Part shown: positions 1 through 9,037 of the stretch, piece after piece
How positions within the stretch are numbered: the stretch's first letter is position 1
Layout of the letters: every line of letters starts with the position of its first letter
Source: Filomicrobium sp.
GTDB taxonomy: Bacteria; Pseudomonadota; Alphaproteobacteria; Rhizobiales; Hyphomicrobiaceae
Length of the DNA stretch: 64,000 nt
Reading direction: 5' to 3'
NCBI GenBank assembly: GCA_017792465.1
Contig: CP051234.1
Location: 1,552,606-1,616,605 of the forward strand
Notes under the pieces: generated by a model
Seen by the model: only the letters and a program-made list of their open reading frames with translations
What the model was told of the DNA's origin: nothing
Databases searched by the model: none
Made by a program: the position numbers and the translations under genes

Positions 1-2
1 CG

Positions 3-620
3 CTCTTTCGCGGCGCCTTGAACCAGGCTTTGAGCGCTTCCATGGATGCGGATTTTACCGAAGCCGGATCACTGGACGAGCTGAACGATCAATTGTCTGC
101 GGACAAGAATATCGATCTCATTCTCCTCGATCTCAATATGCCGGGCGTGCAGGGACTTTCCGGGCTGATGTTTTTGCGTGCGCAATATCCCGAAGTCCCG
201 GTTGTTGTGTGTTCGGCCAACGAGGACCCCGGTACGATCCGGCGGAGCATCGAGTTCGGCGCTTCGGGGTATATCCCTAAATCGCAGCCGATCGACCAAA
301 TTCGCGAAGCCGTCGCCAAGGTGCTTGGCGGGGAAGTCTGGACGCCGCCGGATATCAACCTGTCGCAAGAACTCGATGAGGAAACGTCCGACATGCTGGC
401 GCGGCTGTCGACGCTGACGCCGCAGCAGGTTCGCGTCCTGATGATGCTTGGCGAAGGTTTGTTGAATAAGCAGATTGCCTACAAGCTGTCGGTCTCGGAA
501 GCGACCATCAAAGCGCACGTCTCGGCGATCCTGCAGAAGCTTGGGGTCGATAGCCGCACGCAGGCGGTGATTGCCGTCAATAAGATCGACAACCGGGATT
601 GGCAGAACGCGGCGGGCTGA
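3..620 (+). CDS. LuxR/NarL-type response regulator, 5' end outside window
   Basis: This is the C-terminal 205 codons of a two-component response regulator. The frame stays open to the window edge and reads LFRGALNQAL, the usual context right after the first receiver strand, so about 10-20 residues lie outside. The receiver keeps the phospho-acceptor context LILLDLNMPG and the lysine in YIPKS. A LuxR-type helix-turn-helix follows (LTPQQVRVLMMLGEGLLNKQIA, then SEATIKAHVSAILQKLGV). The gene converges on the symporter-fused histidine kinase, 111 bp away. By analogy with CrbS/CrbR, which controls acetyl-CoA synthetase, it is probably that kinase's DNA-binding partner; the pairing is inferred from position and domain types. 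Confidence 0.9.
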   Translation, partial: LFRGALNQALSASMDADFTEAGSLDELNDQLSADKNIDLILLDLNMPGVQGLSGLMFLRAQYPEVPVVVCSANEDPGTIRRSIEFGASGYIPKSQPIDQIREAVAKVLGGEVWTPPDINLSQELDEETSDMLARLSTLTPQQVRVLMMLGEGLLNKQIAYKLSVSEATIKAHVSAILQKLGVDSRTQAVIAVNKIDNRDWQNAAG

Positions 621-731
621 CGGGCTGCCATCGGGTTGGTCTGATGGTGGCGCAGGTCGGCAACGGGTTTGGCGAAAGTCCGTTCGCCGGAGTTGATCTC
701 TTGCGCCCCGGTGGGCTTTACCGCCTCAAGT

Positions 732-3700
732 TTATTCGGCTGCCGTTCGCTGACTTTGCAGCATCCGGTTCATCAAGGCCCGCAATGCTGCCGCCTTCAA
801 CGGCTTGCGCAACAGGCCGACGTTTTCGTCTCTAATAAGCCGCTCGACCTCCGGCGTGTGATCGGCCGTGATGATGATCGCGGGCAGGTCGGTCTCAAGT
901 TCGGCGCGCAGCGCTCTGATAGCTTCCAGACCCGTGCCGAGATCGAGATGGTAATCCGCCAAGACGATATCGGGACATCCCAGCGGTCCCTTGACGGCCT
1001 TTAGCGCCAGGGCAGAACTTGGCGCCGTGTGCACCTCACACCCCCAGCCTGACAACAAAGATTCCATCCCAGCGAGGATGGCAGGTTCATTATCGATGCA
1101 AAGAATGCGGTAGCCAGCCAGCGTGCCCATCGTTTGCTGAGCCGGTTTGGCGTCGGCGGACTTGGTGGCTTGCGCGGCTGCGCGTTCCAAAGTCACGGAG
1201 AATGCCGAACCGGTTCCGGCCCGCGAGGACAATCCAATCGGGTGCTTGAGGATCTTACAGATGCGGTCGACGATCGACAGGCCGAGACCGAGGCCGGAGA
1301 CAGTTGAGCCTGCCCCTTCAAGGCGCTGGAACTCGCGGAATACCAGTTCGCGCTTGTCCTCGGGAATGCCGGGGCCGGTGTCGAGCACCTGGATCACAAC
1401 CTCGTCGCCCTTGCGGCGCGCACCGAGCAGGACCTTGCCCTGACGGGTGTACTTGATGCCGTTGGACACAAAGTTCTGCAGCACCCGCCGCAGCAAACGG
1501 CGGTCTGAATGCACCCACAATGTCGACGGGACGATTAAAAGTTCGAGCCCCTTTTCGGTTGCCGCCGGCTGGAAGTCGACGCGCAGGTTTTCGAACAGCT
1601 CTCCCAGCGAAACCGGCTCGATGTCGACGCTGAGCCGCCCGGCATCCATGCGCGAGATTTCAATGAGGGCTGAGAAGATTTCTTCGACCGCGTTCAAGGA
1701 GGCGTCGACGTTCTTGGCGAGACCGGCGGAACTGTCATCAAGCGGGCGCTCAATGAGGCTCGTCGCATAAAGGCGGGCGGCGTTAAGCGGCTGGAGGACA
1801 TCGTGGCTGGCGGCTGCCAGGAACCGTGTCTTGTCGAGGTTGGCGGCATCCGCCTTGGCCTTGGCGTCTTCGAGTGCGGCGTTCAGATCCAGAAGTTCTG
1901 CGGTCCGTTCGCGGACGCGCCGCTCAAGCGTTTCATTGGCGCGGGCCAGGGCTGAGGCTGCCGCGACGCGGTCGGTGATGTCGGAGAATGTCGTCACGAT
2001 CCCGCCTTGCGGCATCGGGCTCGTTCTGACTTCGACGATACGATCACCCTCGGCGACTGGCTCCTGGTAGGTTTCCTTGGTGACGGCCAGGCGCAGCAAC
2101 CGGTCGGCGACCTGTTCTTCGGTATCGCCGGGGCCGAAGTCGCCGCGCTCGGCCAACGTGCGCAGGATGCGGTCGAGGGGGACACCGACGCGGGCCAGTT
2201 CGGGTGGGATCGACAGGATTTTACGGAACTGGCGGTTCCAGCAGATGAGGCGCATATCCTTATCGAAAACGCTCAGGCCATGGCGGACCTGATCGAGCGC
2301 CGATTGCAGGAGATCGCGGTTGTACTGCAGCGCTTCAGACGCGTCGTCGAGGAGCTGCATGGCGTTCTTGCCGGTCATGTTTTCCCGGCGCAGCAGCAAT
2401 GAGAGGACCAGGCGCGAAGAAGAGGCGCCGATCGAACTTGCCAACAGGTGCTCGGCAAAACGGACGAACTGGAGGTCGGCCTCGCTATCGACACTGAGCG
2501 TGGCACCGCGGCTCGATGCGTAATCGAGGAACGAGCGCTCGGCCCTTTCGCGTCCGAGATAGCGTGCGACCGTATCCTGCAGATCGCCAACCGTGATCGA
2601 AGAGCGCCACAACTTGAAACTCGGTTGTGGCGGCATTCCGCTACGGTCGTCGTCAACGAAAACGTGCGCCTGCAGGCGTTCGGCCGGTGTTGGCGCTTTG
2701 ACAAGCGAGACCGCGATATAGGCGGCGGTATTGAGCGCAATGCTCCACAAGACGCCGTGGGTCAACGGATCAAACGACAAGAAGAACAAGGCCTGCGGGC
2801 GCAGCATGGTGATGCCGAAGGGGCCGTTTTCCAGGATACCGCTTGGAAGCCAACCCGCCTTGACGATCCACGGCAGGAGAAGCGTATAGGCCCAGATCGC
2901 GCAGCCGACGGAAAGGCCGGCAATGGCGCCGCGGGCGGTTCCCTGTTTCCAGAAGAGCCCCAGGAAGAAGGCCGGCGCCAACTGCGCGAGTGCGGCAAAC
3001 GAAATGAGGCCGATCTTCGAAAGGATCTGCGCCTGTCCGAGTGCGACGAACACCGTGAAGGCCATCAGCATTACGACGACGATGGCAACGCGGCGGACCA
3101 TCAACAACAGGCCGCCCATATCATTTTGGGGAACCTGGTCGGCAACGGAGTTGCGCAGTATCAACGGAAAGACGACGCCGTTGGAGAACATGATCGACAG
3201 CGCCAGAGACTCAACGATGACCATCGCGGTGGCGGCTGACAGTCCACCGATAAAGGCGACCATCGAGATCCATTGGTTGCCGGTTGCCACTGGAAGCTGC
3301 ATCACGAACATGTCGGCGTTGACGTCGGTGTTGGCGAACGTCAACAGACCGGCGGCGGCAAGCGGCGCAACAAATAAGTTGATAAGGACGAGATAGAGCG
3401 GAAACAGCCAGGCGGCGCGTTTCAACTCGAAGGCGGAATTGTTCTCGACCACGGCGACGTGAAACTGGCGCGGCAGCAATATCGCGCAAACGAAGCTAAG
3501 GAACGTCACCGTCAACCAGGTTCCGCCGTCGAGCTGGGCGGAGAAAATCTCGGTGACTTCGGGCGAGGCCATGCTTTGTTGATAGAGCGCCTGCGGACCG
3601 CCGTTCCAAGTGAGCACGATGAAGAGACCGACGGCCAGGAAAGCGACCAGCTTTACGACAGACTCCGCAGCGATGGCGAGCATCAGCCCGTCCTGATGCT

Positions 3701-4256
3701 CGGTGGCATCGACGTGACGCGTCCCGAACAGGATCGTGAAGGTGATCAGGACGAGGGTGATGATCAGCGGCGTGTGCGAAAATCCGAGTTCATTGAGGCC
3801 GACGCCGCTTGATCCGGTCAGGATGATTTCGAAGGAGGCGGAGATGGCTTTGAGCTGCAGCGCCAGATAGGGCAATGACCCGACGATTGCCATGATGCTG
3901 ACGATTGCCGCGATGGTCTGGCTTTTACCATAGCGGGCGGCGATGAAGTCAGCGACCGAGGATGCATTCTGCCCTTTGGCCAGGCGAACAACGCGGGCGA
4001 GCATCGGCAGCCCGAGCGTGAACATCAAAATCGGGCCGATGTAGACGGGTAAGAAATCCCAGCCGGAGCCGGCCGAGAGGCCAACGCTGCCGAAGAATGT
4101 CCAGGAGCTGCAATAGGTGGCCAGAGACAGTGCGTAGATGAGCGGGCGGCCGCGGGGGGTCGTCACGCCAAGGACCCGGTCGCCGTACCAGGCGAGAACG
4201 AACAGCGCGCTCAAATAACAGAGCGCAATCAGAATGATGGTGGACCCGTCCAGCAT
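732..4256 (-). CDS. Sodium:solute symporter-fused hybrid histidine kinase (CrbS-like)
   Basis: An inner-membrane sensor of 1174 residues. Residues 1 to about 480 form a multi-helix SSS/PutP-type symporter domain beginning MLDGSTIILIALCYLSALF. A cytoplasmic linker of about 150 residues and a PAS domain (about 655-760, GLSVFDKDMRLICWNRQF) follow. The dimerisation and phosphoacceptor helix has SHDVLQPLNAARL with His near 818. The ATPase domain has NFVSNGIKYT, DTGPGIP and GLGLGLSIV. The C-terminal receiver (from about 1048) has the acceptor Asp near 1101 in VLADYHLD. This order matches CrbS and related kinases that sense or take up small carboxylates or amino acids. The true ligand is unknown. 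The promoter should lie in 4257-4507. Confidence 0.93.
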   Translation of the reverse strand: MLDGSTIILIALCYLSALFVLAWYGDRVLGVTTPRGRPLIYALSLATYCSSWTFFGSVGLSAGSGWDFLPVYIGPILMFTLGLPMLARVVRLAKGQNASSVADFIAARYGKSQTIAAIVSIMAIVGSLPYLALQLKAISASFEIILTGSSGVGLNELGFSHTPLIITLVLITFTILFGTRHVDATEHQDGLMLAIAAESVVKLVAFLAVGLFIVLTWNGGPQALYQQSMASPEVTEIFSAQLDGGTWLTVTFLSFVCAILLPRQFHVAVVENNSAFELKRAAWLFPLYLVLINLFVAPLAAAGLLTFANTDVNADMFVMQLPVATGNQWISMVAFIGGLSAATAMVIVESLALSIMFSNGVVFPLILRNSVADQVPQNDMGGLLLMVRRVAIVVVMLMAFTVFVALGQAQILSKIGLISFAALAQLAPAFFLGLFWKQGTARGAIAGLSVGCAIWAYTLLLPWIVKAGWLPSGILENGPFGITMLRPQALFFLSFDPLTHGVLWSIALNTAAYIAVSLVKAPTPAERLQAHVFVDDDRSGMPPQPSFKLWRSSITVGDLQDTVARYLGRERAERSFLDYASSRGATLSVDSEADLQFVRFAEHLLASSIGASSSRLVLSLLLRRENMTGKNAMQLLDDASEALQYNRDLLQSALDQVRHGLSVFDKDMRLICWNRQFRKILSIPPELARVGVPLDRILRTLAERGDFGPGDTEEQVADRLLRLAVTKETYQEPVAEGDRIVEVRTSPMPQGGIVTTFSDITDRVAAASALARANETLERRVRERTAELLDLNAALEDAKAKADAANLDKTRFLAAASHDVLQPLNAARLYATSLIERPLDDSSAGLAKNVDASLNAVEEIFSALIEISRMDAGRLSVDIEPVSLGELFENLRVDFQPAATEKGLELLIVPSTLWVHSDRRLLRRVLQNFVSNGIKYTRQGKVLLGARRKGDEVVIQVLDTGPGIPEDKRELVFREFQRLEGAGSTVSGLGLGLSIVDRICKILKHPIGLSSRAGTGSAFSVTLERAAAQATKSADAKPAQQTMGTLAGYRILCIDNEPAILAGMESLLSGWGCEVHTAPSSALALKAVKGPLGCPDIVLADYHLDLGTGLEAIRALRAELETDLPAIIITADHTPEVERLIRDENVGLLRKPLKAAALRALMNRMLQSQRTAAE

Positions 4257-4507
4257 ATCGCAATTTGCCTGGCTTCAAGAAGGTTCAGCACGGTACTGCT
4301 ATGGCGGGTGCGTTGCAATTGCTGCGCTGAGGGTCATTCGGTTAACTGTTACCGAGTGATGCTCATCGGGCTGCTGCGGGTCCACTTTGCAGTCCACATT
4401 CGGCGATGGTTCATCGCGTCGCCGAGCATTTTGCAGGCGCTGGCTAGGGATTGCGGCGAGCCGCGCCGCCGTACGAGGTTAATATCGCGATGTGGGCCTG
4501 AGCGGCG
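4257..4507. other. Intergenic region upstream of the symporter-kinase gene
   Basis: About 250 bp lies between the start of the kinase gene and the end of the second DUF262 gene, both on the minus strand. It should hold the kinase promoter. I see no RNA gene, convincing terminator or repeat in it. Confidence 0.4.
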
Positions 4508-6430
4508 TCAGTTTTTGGTTGAACCGTTGGGCGGTTTGCGCGGCAGGACTCGGATCTGTTTCTTGGCAACGATCTTTTTGCTTGGCGAGGGCTCAGGCTG
4601 CAAACCTTGCCCACCAGGCGCTGCCTGCGAGCCTCCAGGCGCGACAGGAACATTCGGCAACTCAGGGATAGGCGCGTCGAACGGCCAGACTTCAAGGAAG
4701 GCGCGCATCAACCGCTCGTAACGCTCCTTGAGGATGTCCCGGTTCCAATCTTCAGCTTCGCGCACTTCGTCTGTGAGAAGTAGATCGTGCGCGTCGCCGC
4801 TCGTGAAATAGGTGGTTTTCTTTTTGGCAAAGTTGGCCTGACCGGCGGCCTTGTTGCGGGCGGATTCCAACAAGATGAGGTTGCCGATCGTATTCGACAT
4901 GGCACGGCGGTAGCGGACCGGCGCGAACTCAGGGCGCCAGCCGCTCGCTTTGTCAAGTTCCTGGCCGTTGGGCAAAACGTGCTCCAACGTGAGCCTGTTA
5001 CTATCGATGAATTTCGTTTCGATCAGGTCGCGATAATGCGAAATCGGCCGGCCGGACAAATGCGCGTCGAGCCTGATCAACACCGCCTTGTCGAGACCGT
5101 TGGCCGTACTCTCGTTGAGCTTCAGGGCGGCCTTTCGGACGGCGGCAACTTCCCTGGGGCCGTCAACTGCGAAAAGGTCCTCGGTGGCGGGGAATGTTTC
5201 TGCCCGCCAGATCCAATCGATGATTGGCGCATAGGACTGGCGGCGGTCTTCGGAGGTGGCTCGCGTCAGGGCAAGAAGGTGAGCGTGACGGTCAAGTGCG
5301 CGCATGAATTCGCACAGATGCTCTTCATCGTGGCGCAGACGAGAGATGGCCAGCATTGCCGGAGCGACCCACTCGTTATCGCAAAAGCACTCCAATAGCC
5401 GCAGACCATCGATGATGTTCCAGAATTCTTCGCTATGGGCTTCGCGCGGCCAGTTGCCTCGCGTCACGAGGTAGGCTTCGGCCATCGGCTCGAAGACTTT
5501 GCTGGCGAACTGCATCGGACCGCCCTCGCTGGCGACAACCCGCTTCAGCAAAGTGATCATGCGTTCGCTTCGCGACCATTGCTGCGCGACGGCCAGATGG
5601 GTGAAGAACGTCTTGTCCTGGCGCTTGCCTTTTTGCTGTGGCTCGCGATACCGCGCCATCTGTTCGATGACGACGTCAAACCGGCGGCGTTGTTCAATGG
5701 CCAATGGACCGACGACTTCGGCCAGGATGATATCCTCGTCCGTCAGCGGCAGTCCGGGTTTGTGGATCGACAGAAAATGCCGGTAGGCGTAGTCGATGTC
5801 GGGGGCCCAAATGCGCATGACCCGGCAGTCATCCAGGATAAACCGCGCGATGGCGTGCTGGCGTTCCGGGGCATAGCGCTTAATGCGGCGGGCGAACAAC
5901 GAACGCACCTGCTCCATGCGGCGCTGTGCTTCGTTGGCTGGTTTGAGATCGGCTTTGCCGCGTGGCAGGCGTGTCGCCCCGCGACGCTGGACGGCTTTAA
6001 GCAGGAACCGCGCATCGGATGATCGCGGGCGCACGTGAAATGCTGTCGGTTCATCCTGGCCTTTGAGCGGTGGAACCGCGACTCTCGCCTGGATTTCGTC
6101 TGGCACTTCACCGGTGAGATAATCGCGAAGGACGCACAACAGGATTGTCAGTGTGACGAGCCGCTGCTGGCCATCGACAACAAGAGTGCTACGCAAGCTC
6201 AGATCGGGTTCGTCCGGCTCGACGAACAACATGTTGCCAAGGAACATCGGCAGGCGCTCGGCGGACTGCCGGGCTGTTTCGCTGGCTGAAACGATATCGT
6301 CGAGCAGGCTTTGGGCCTGGACGTCCGTCCATGAGAAATCACGTTGAAATGCCGGGATCTCGTAAAGCTGCTGTCCGCTGAAGAGTTGTCCGACACTGAC
6401 ATCGTCGGCGCGCAATGTCTTAGGCATCAT
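4508..6430 (-). CDS. DUF262-DUF1524 protein B (GmrSD-like, putative defence nuclease)
   Basis: A 640-residue protein from the ATG at 6430; an in-frame ATG at 6481 would add 17 basic residues, and neither start has a good Shine-Dalgarno. The N-terminal DUF262 (ParB/GmrS-like) part shows EIPAFQRDFSW and VVDGQQRLVTL (near 84-94). The C-terminal DUF1524 HNH-like part shows LEHVLPNGQ with His near 484, then SNTIGNLILLESARNKAAG and a Lys-rich stretch. The tail is Pro/Lys-rich and unstructured. This architecture is known from the type IV restriction enzyme GmrSD and from SspE, where DUF262 senses or hydrolyses NTP and DUF1524 cleaves DNA. It lies 106 bp downstream of a diverged paralogue on the same strand, so the two are probably co-transcribed. 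Confidence 0.85.
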   Translation of the reverse strand: MMPKTLRADDVSVGQLFSGQQLYEIPAFQRDFSWTDVQAQSLLDDIVSASETARQSAERLPMFLGNMLFVEPDEPDLSLRSTLVVDGQQRLVTLTILLCVLRDYLTGEVPDEIQARVAVPPLKGQDEPTAFHVRPRSSDARFLLKAVQRRGATRLPRGKADLKPANEAQRRMEQVRSLFARRIKRYAPERQHAIARFILDDCRVMRIWAPDIDYAYRHFLSIHKPGLPLTDEDIILAEVVGPLAIEQRRRFDVVIEQMARYREPQQKGKRQDKTFFTHLAVAQQWSRSERMITLLKRVVASEGGPMQFASKVFEPMAEAYLVTRGNWPREAHSEEFWNIIDGLRLLECFCDNEWVAPAMLAISRLRHDEEHLCEFMRALDRHAHLLALTRATSEDRRQSYAPIIDWIWRAETFPATEDLFAVDGPREVAAVRKAALKLNESTANGLDKAVLIRLDAHLSGRPISHYRDLIETKFIDSNRLTLEHVLPNGQELDKASGWRPEFAPVRYRRAMSNTIGNLILLESARNKAAGQANFAKKKTTYFTSGDAHDLLLTDEVREAEDWNRDILKERYERLMRAFLEVWPFDAPIPELPNVPVAPGGSQAAPGGQGLQPEPSPSKKIVAKKQIRVLPRKPPNGSTKN

Positions 6431-6536
6431 TTGGCTTCGACGACGGTTTGGGAGGGGCAAGTCCTGCTTCATGCGTCTCATCGCACAGCAACCGTGCTGT
6501 CCGGGGTCCTCCGATGTCTTTCGTTCAGGTCAACCC

Positions 6537-8282
6537 TCAGGTCACCGGTTCACTTGCGCGCGAGGGCTCCAGATCCAACCGCCACAGCTTATTGATCCTT
6601 TCGACCAGTTCCGCCTCCCTGCGTTGAATCGTGTCGGCCCGCCAGGTTTCGTTCTTGAGCGCCTGGGCTGTGAGCTCAAGTTCTGCGGCCTTTGATTGAC
6701 TGGATAGATACAATTCCTTCTTGCGGCTGTACTCGTCATTGCGGGCGCGATCGTTCAGCCCTTCGCTTACGAGGATCAGATTGCCAAGACTTGCCGTCAT
6801 TGCCAACCTTTCTTCGCCGTCCGGGAACCAGTTACGCCAGACACTCGAGGCTTTGGGCCGCTGCGGCAGGACGTGTTCAATCGTGTAAGCGGACGGCTGC
6901 ACGTCAATCGCCGATGGCTGCATCTCGTCGTTGAGGCGCAGGAGGAGGCATTTGCAAACCTGAAGATTGCGGGAATGCAAGTCGCGCAGGTTGTAGGTCG
7001 CTGTGCGCAGTTCCTCGCGCGTTGGGCGATAGATCTCCGACGGCTCCGGCAATGTCTTGTTGGACAGCGCCTGAAGGATCTTGTTGAAGCGGGTCGAACG
7101 CTTGCGCGACCCCAGATTGAGGAAGCGCATGAGAAAGGCCGCGCGCTCGATTTCGTCGAGATAGGCGCGTGCCTGTTGGGCGTCCGTGACCTTCGTCAAA
7201 ATGAGGAGCGTCGGCGGCACCCATTCGCGACCGTTCAGCCTTTGCAACGACACCAACGGGCGGCGCAGTGTTTCGGGCACGCCGCCAACCGGGCTCTTGG
7301 CGCGCAGTATCAGGGCATAGGCGTCGCCGAACGGCTTCATGACGTTCTGGACAAAGGCTTCCGAACTGCCCGCGTCTTCAACCATTTTGCGGACACCGGC
7401 GATGACAGGCTCGTGGTTGAAGCCGTGAACCGTGCGCAAGTGGCTGAAGAACGTTTCCATCTCTTCGCCCAGAGCGCTTTCGATCTCGTTCCAGACCGTC
7501 AGCGCTGAATCACGTTGGGCCGGTAGAATGTCCTTGAGGATCTCGGCCTTCAGGATGTCCTTCTTCTGAAGCGGGCTGCCGCGATCGTTCAAGACGAGGA
7601 AGATGCGGTGGGCGCGATCGATATCCGTCGTGACGATCATCACGACATGACATTTTTCGCACAGGTACATCGCGAGCTGGGCGCGCTGCTCAGGAGTGAA
7701 GCTCTCAAGTTCGCTACGCAGCTGTTCGCGCGCGGCCAGGATTGCCTTTTGCCCGGACGTCAAACCTTCCGTATCTTTTGCCGGTCGCCGCGTTCCCTCC
7801 TGATGCTGGACGAACGTTGCAAAGAACTCTCTGTCGTCTCCCAAGAGCGCGAGGCGTTCGGACGTTTCAGATTTTTGCGGCGGGCTGGCGCGCACGATCC
7901 CATCGAGGCGACGTGCCATGGCAGAGTTCGCGTTCGTCTCGAGGTCGCGCAGGACGGCAGCCAGAATTGTGATCGTTACCAGTCGCTGCTGACCATCGAC
8001 AATTTCCAAATCGCGCATGCCGGAAGCGTTTTGGCCTTGCTGCTCTGTCGCCATGGAGGGATCAAGCAGCAGGATCGCGCCCAGGAAGTAGTCTTTTTCA
8101 AGCTCGCGGTCTTCGCCGATGCCAGCAGCGGTCGAGACATCATCCAACAGGCGTGCGGCACCTTCTTTCGACCAGGAATAGGGTCGTTGGTAAATCGGTA
8201 CTGAAAAACAATTTAAGTCAGAGAACAGTTGTTCGATTGGCCGTGAAGACGTCGATAGTGACTGAAACATAATCCAACTCAT
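6537..8282 (-). CDS. DUF262-DUF1524 protein A (GmrSD-like, putative defence nuclease)
   Basis: A 581-residue protein; an alternative ATG at 8270 would remove four residues. DUF262 motifs are FSVPIYQRPYSWSKEGA, EIVDGQQRLVTI (near 93-104) and the later FLVLNDRGSPLQKKDILKAE. The C-terminal DUF1524 domain has IEHVLPQRP with His near 470 and the Asn-rich follow-up TASLGNLILVSEGLNDRARN, the pattern of an HNH-type nuclease. It is the first gene of a two-gene minus-strand unit with the protein-B gene. The two share architecture but are clearly diverged in sequence. The role is inferred from GmrSD and SspE: restriction of modified or phage DNA. No methylase or DNA-modification gene lies nearby. Confidence 0.86.
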   Translation of the reverse strand: MSWIMFQSLSTSSRPIEQLFSDLNCFSVPIYQRPYSWSKEGAARLLDDVSTAAGIGEDRELEKDYFLGAILLLDPSMATEQQGQNASGMRDLEIVDGQQRLVTITILAAVLRDLETNANSAMARRLDGIVRASPPQKSETSERLALLGDDREFFATFVQHQEGTRRPAKDTEGLTSGQKAILAAREQLRSELESFTPEQRAQLAMYLCEKCHVVMIVTTDIDRAHRIFLVLNDRGSPLQKKDILKAEILKDILPAQRDSALTVWNEIESALGEEMETFFSHLRTVHGFNHEPVIAGVRKMVEDAGSSEAFVQNVMKPFGDAYALILRAKSPVGGVPETLRRPLVSLQRLNGREWVPPTLLILTKVTDAQQARAYLDEIERAAFLMRFLNLGSRKRSTRFNKILQALSNKTLPEPSEIYRPTREELRTATYNLRDLHSRNLQVCKCLLLRLNDEMQPSAIDVQPSAYTIEHVLPQRPKASSVWRNWFPDGEERLAMTASLGNLILVSEGLNDRARNDEYSRKKELYLSSQSKAAELELTAQALKNETWRADTIQRREAELVERINKLWRLDLEPSRASEPVT

Positions 8283-8653
8283 AGCCTGGGTAGGGTCCCA
8301 GTTGTTGAGCGCCGAAGTCAGAAGCGCTGTGGTTGTTGCTTTTTCGATTTCAGGGGTAGCACAGCTTCAGGCTGCAGTTTATCTCTCCTCTTGCAGAAAG
8401 CCTTTTCTGTTTTGGACACGCATCCAGACGCAGTGTTACGGCCGTTGGCCTCGCGATCGCTGCATGCTCCAAACGACGCTTCAAGGCGGTTGCGCGGAGA
8501 CAAAACAGTTCTCTATTGCGAAACTCGTCACCAAGTTCGCACCGTCTGCGTCTATCAAGTTGTAGGTTTGAATTTCCCCGCCCCGCTTCGAGCTTGGATT
8601 TCCAATAGCCGAAGTAGTATGCCGTCAGGGAACACTCTCCTGCAAGCCCAAAC
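8283..8653. other. 371-bp intergenic region with no recognisable gene
   Basis: Divergent spacer between the DUF262 pair and DUF952-pyrD. It should contain promoters in both directions. Short open frames exist on both strands but have unconvincing composition. A T-arm-like string near 8567 has no matching acceptor or anticodon arm, so I do not call a tRNA. Confidence 0.4.
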
Positions 8654-9037
8654 ATGCATAGGCACCCTTTGAAATCAGAACACCCAGAAAATCAATCAAT
8701 TGTCTATAAGATCCTCGACCGCGCGGATTGGGAAGAAGCTGCAACAAGCGGGTTCTATTCTGGCTCGGCGGATGACAAACGCGATGGCTTCATCCATCTA
8801 TCGAGCGGTAACCAACTGACCGGTACGGCTAAGAAGTTCTTCAAGGGCAGAGCACATCTGTTGCTCGTCGCGTTCAAGGCCGATGAGCTGGGGGACAAGC
8901 TTATTTGGGAGGCTTCGCGCGGAGGTGCGCTGTTCCCGCATCTTTACGCCGACCTGCCTGTCGACAAGGCGTTGAGCGTCTTCGCGCTCGGTCTTGATGA
9001 TGACGGTATTCCGATGATCCCTGGAGACCTGGAATGA
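8654..9037 (+). CDS. DUF952 family protein
   Basis: A small soluble protein of 127 residues. The family-typical opening VYKILDRADWEEA is followed by DGFIHLSSGNQL, then LIWEASRGGALFPHLYADLP near the end. The biochemical function of DUF952 is not established. Its stop overlaps the pyrD start by 4 bp (ATGATG at 9034-9039), which suggests translational coupling. The first 15 residues before VYKIL are poorly conserved in type, so the true start could be slightly downstream. Confidence 0.85.
   Translation: MHRHPLKSEHPENQSIVYKILDRADWEEAATSGFYSGSADDKRDGFIHLSSGNQLTGTAKKFFKGRAHLLLVAFKADELGDKLIWEASRGGALFPHLYADLPVDKALSVFALGLDDDGIPMIPGDLE

Noticed and set aside
2448-3239. A 263-codon open frame antisense to the symporter-kinase gene
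   Set aside because: Arg/Asp/Gln-rich, no domain, overlies a conserved symporter region.
8560-8600. tRNA-like T-arm string in the 8.3-8.65 kb spacer
   Set aside because: No pairing acceptor stem, D-arm or anticodon arm could be found around it on either strand.
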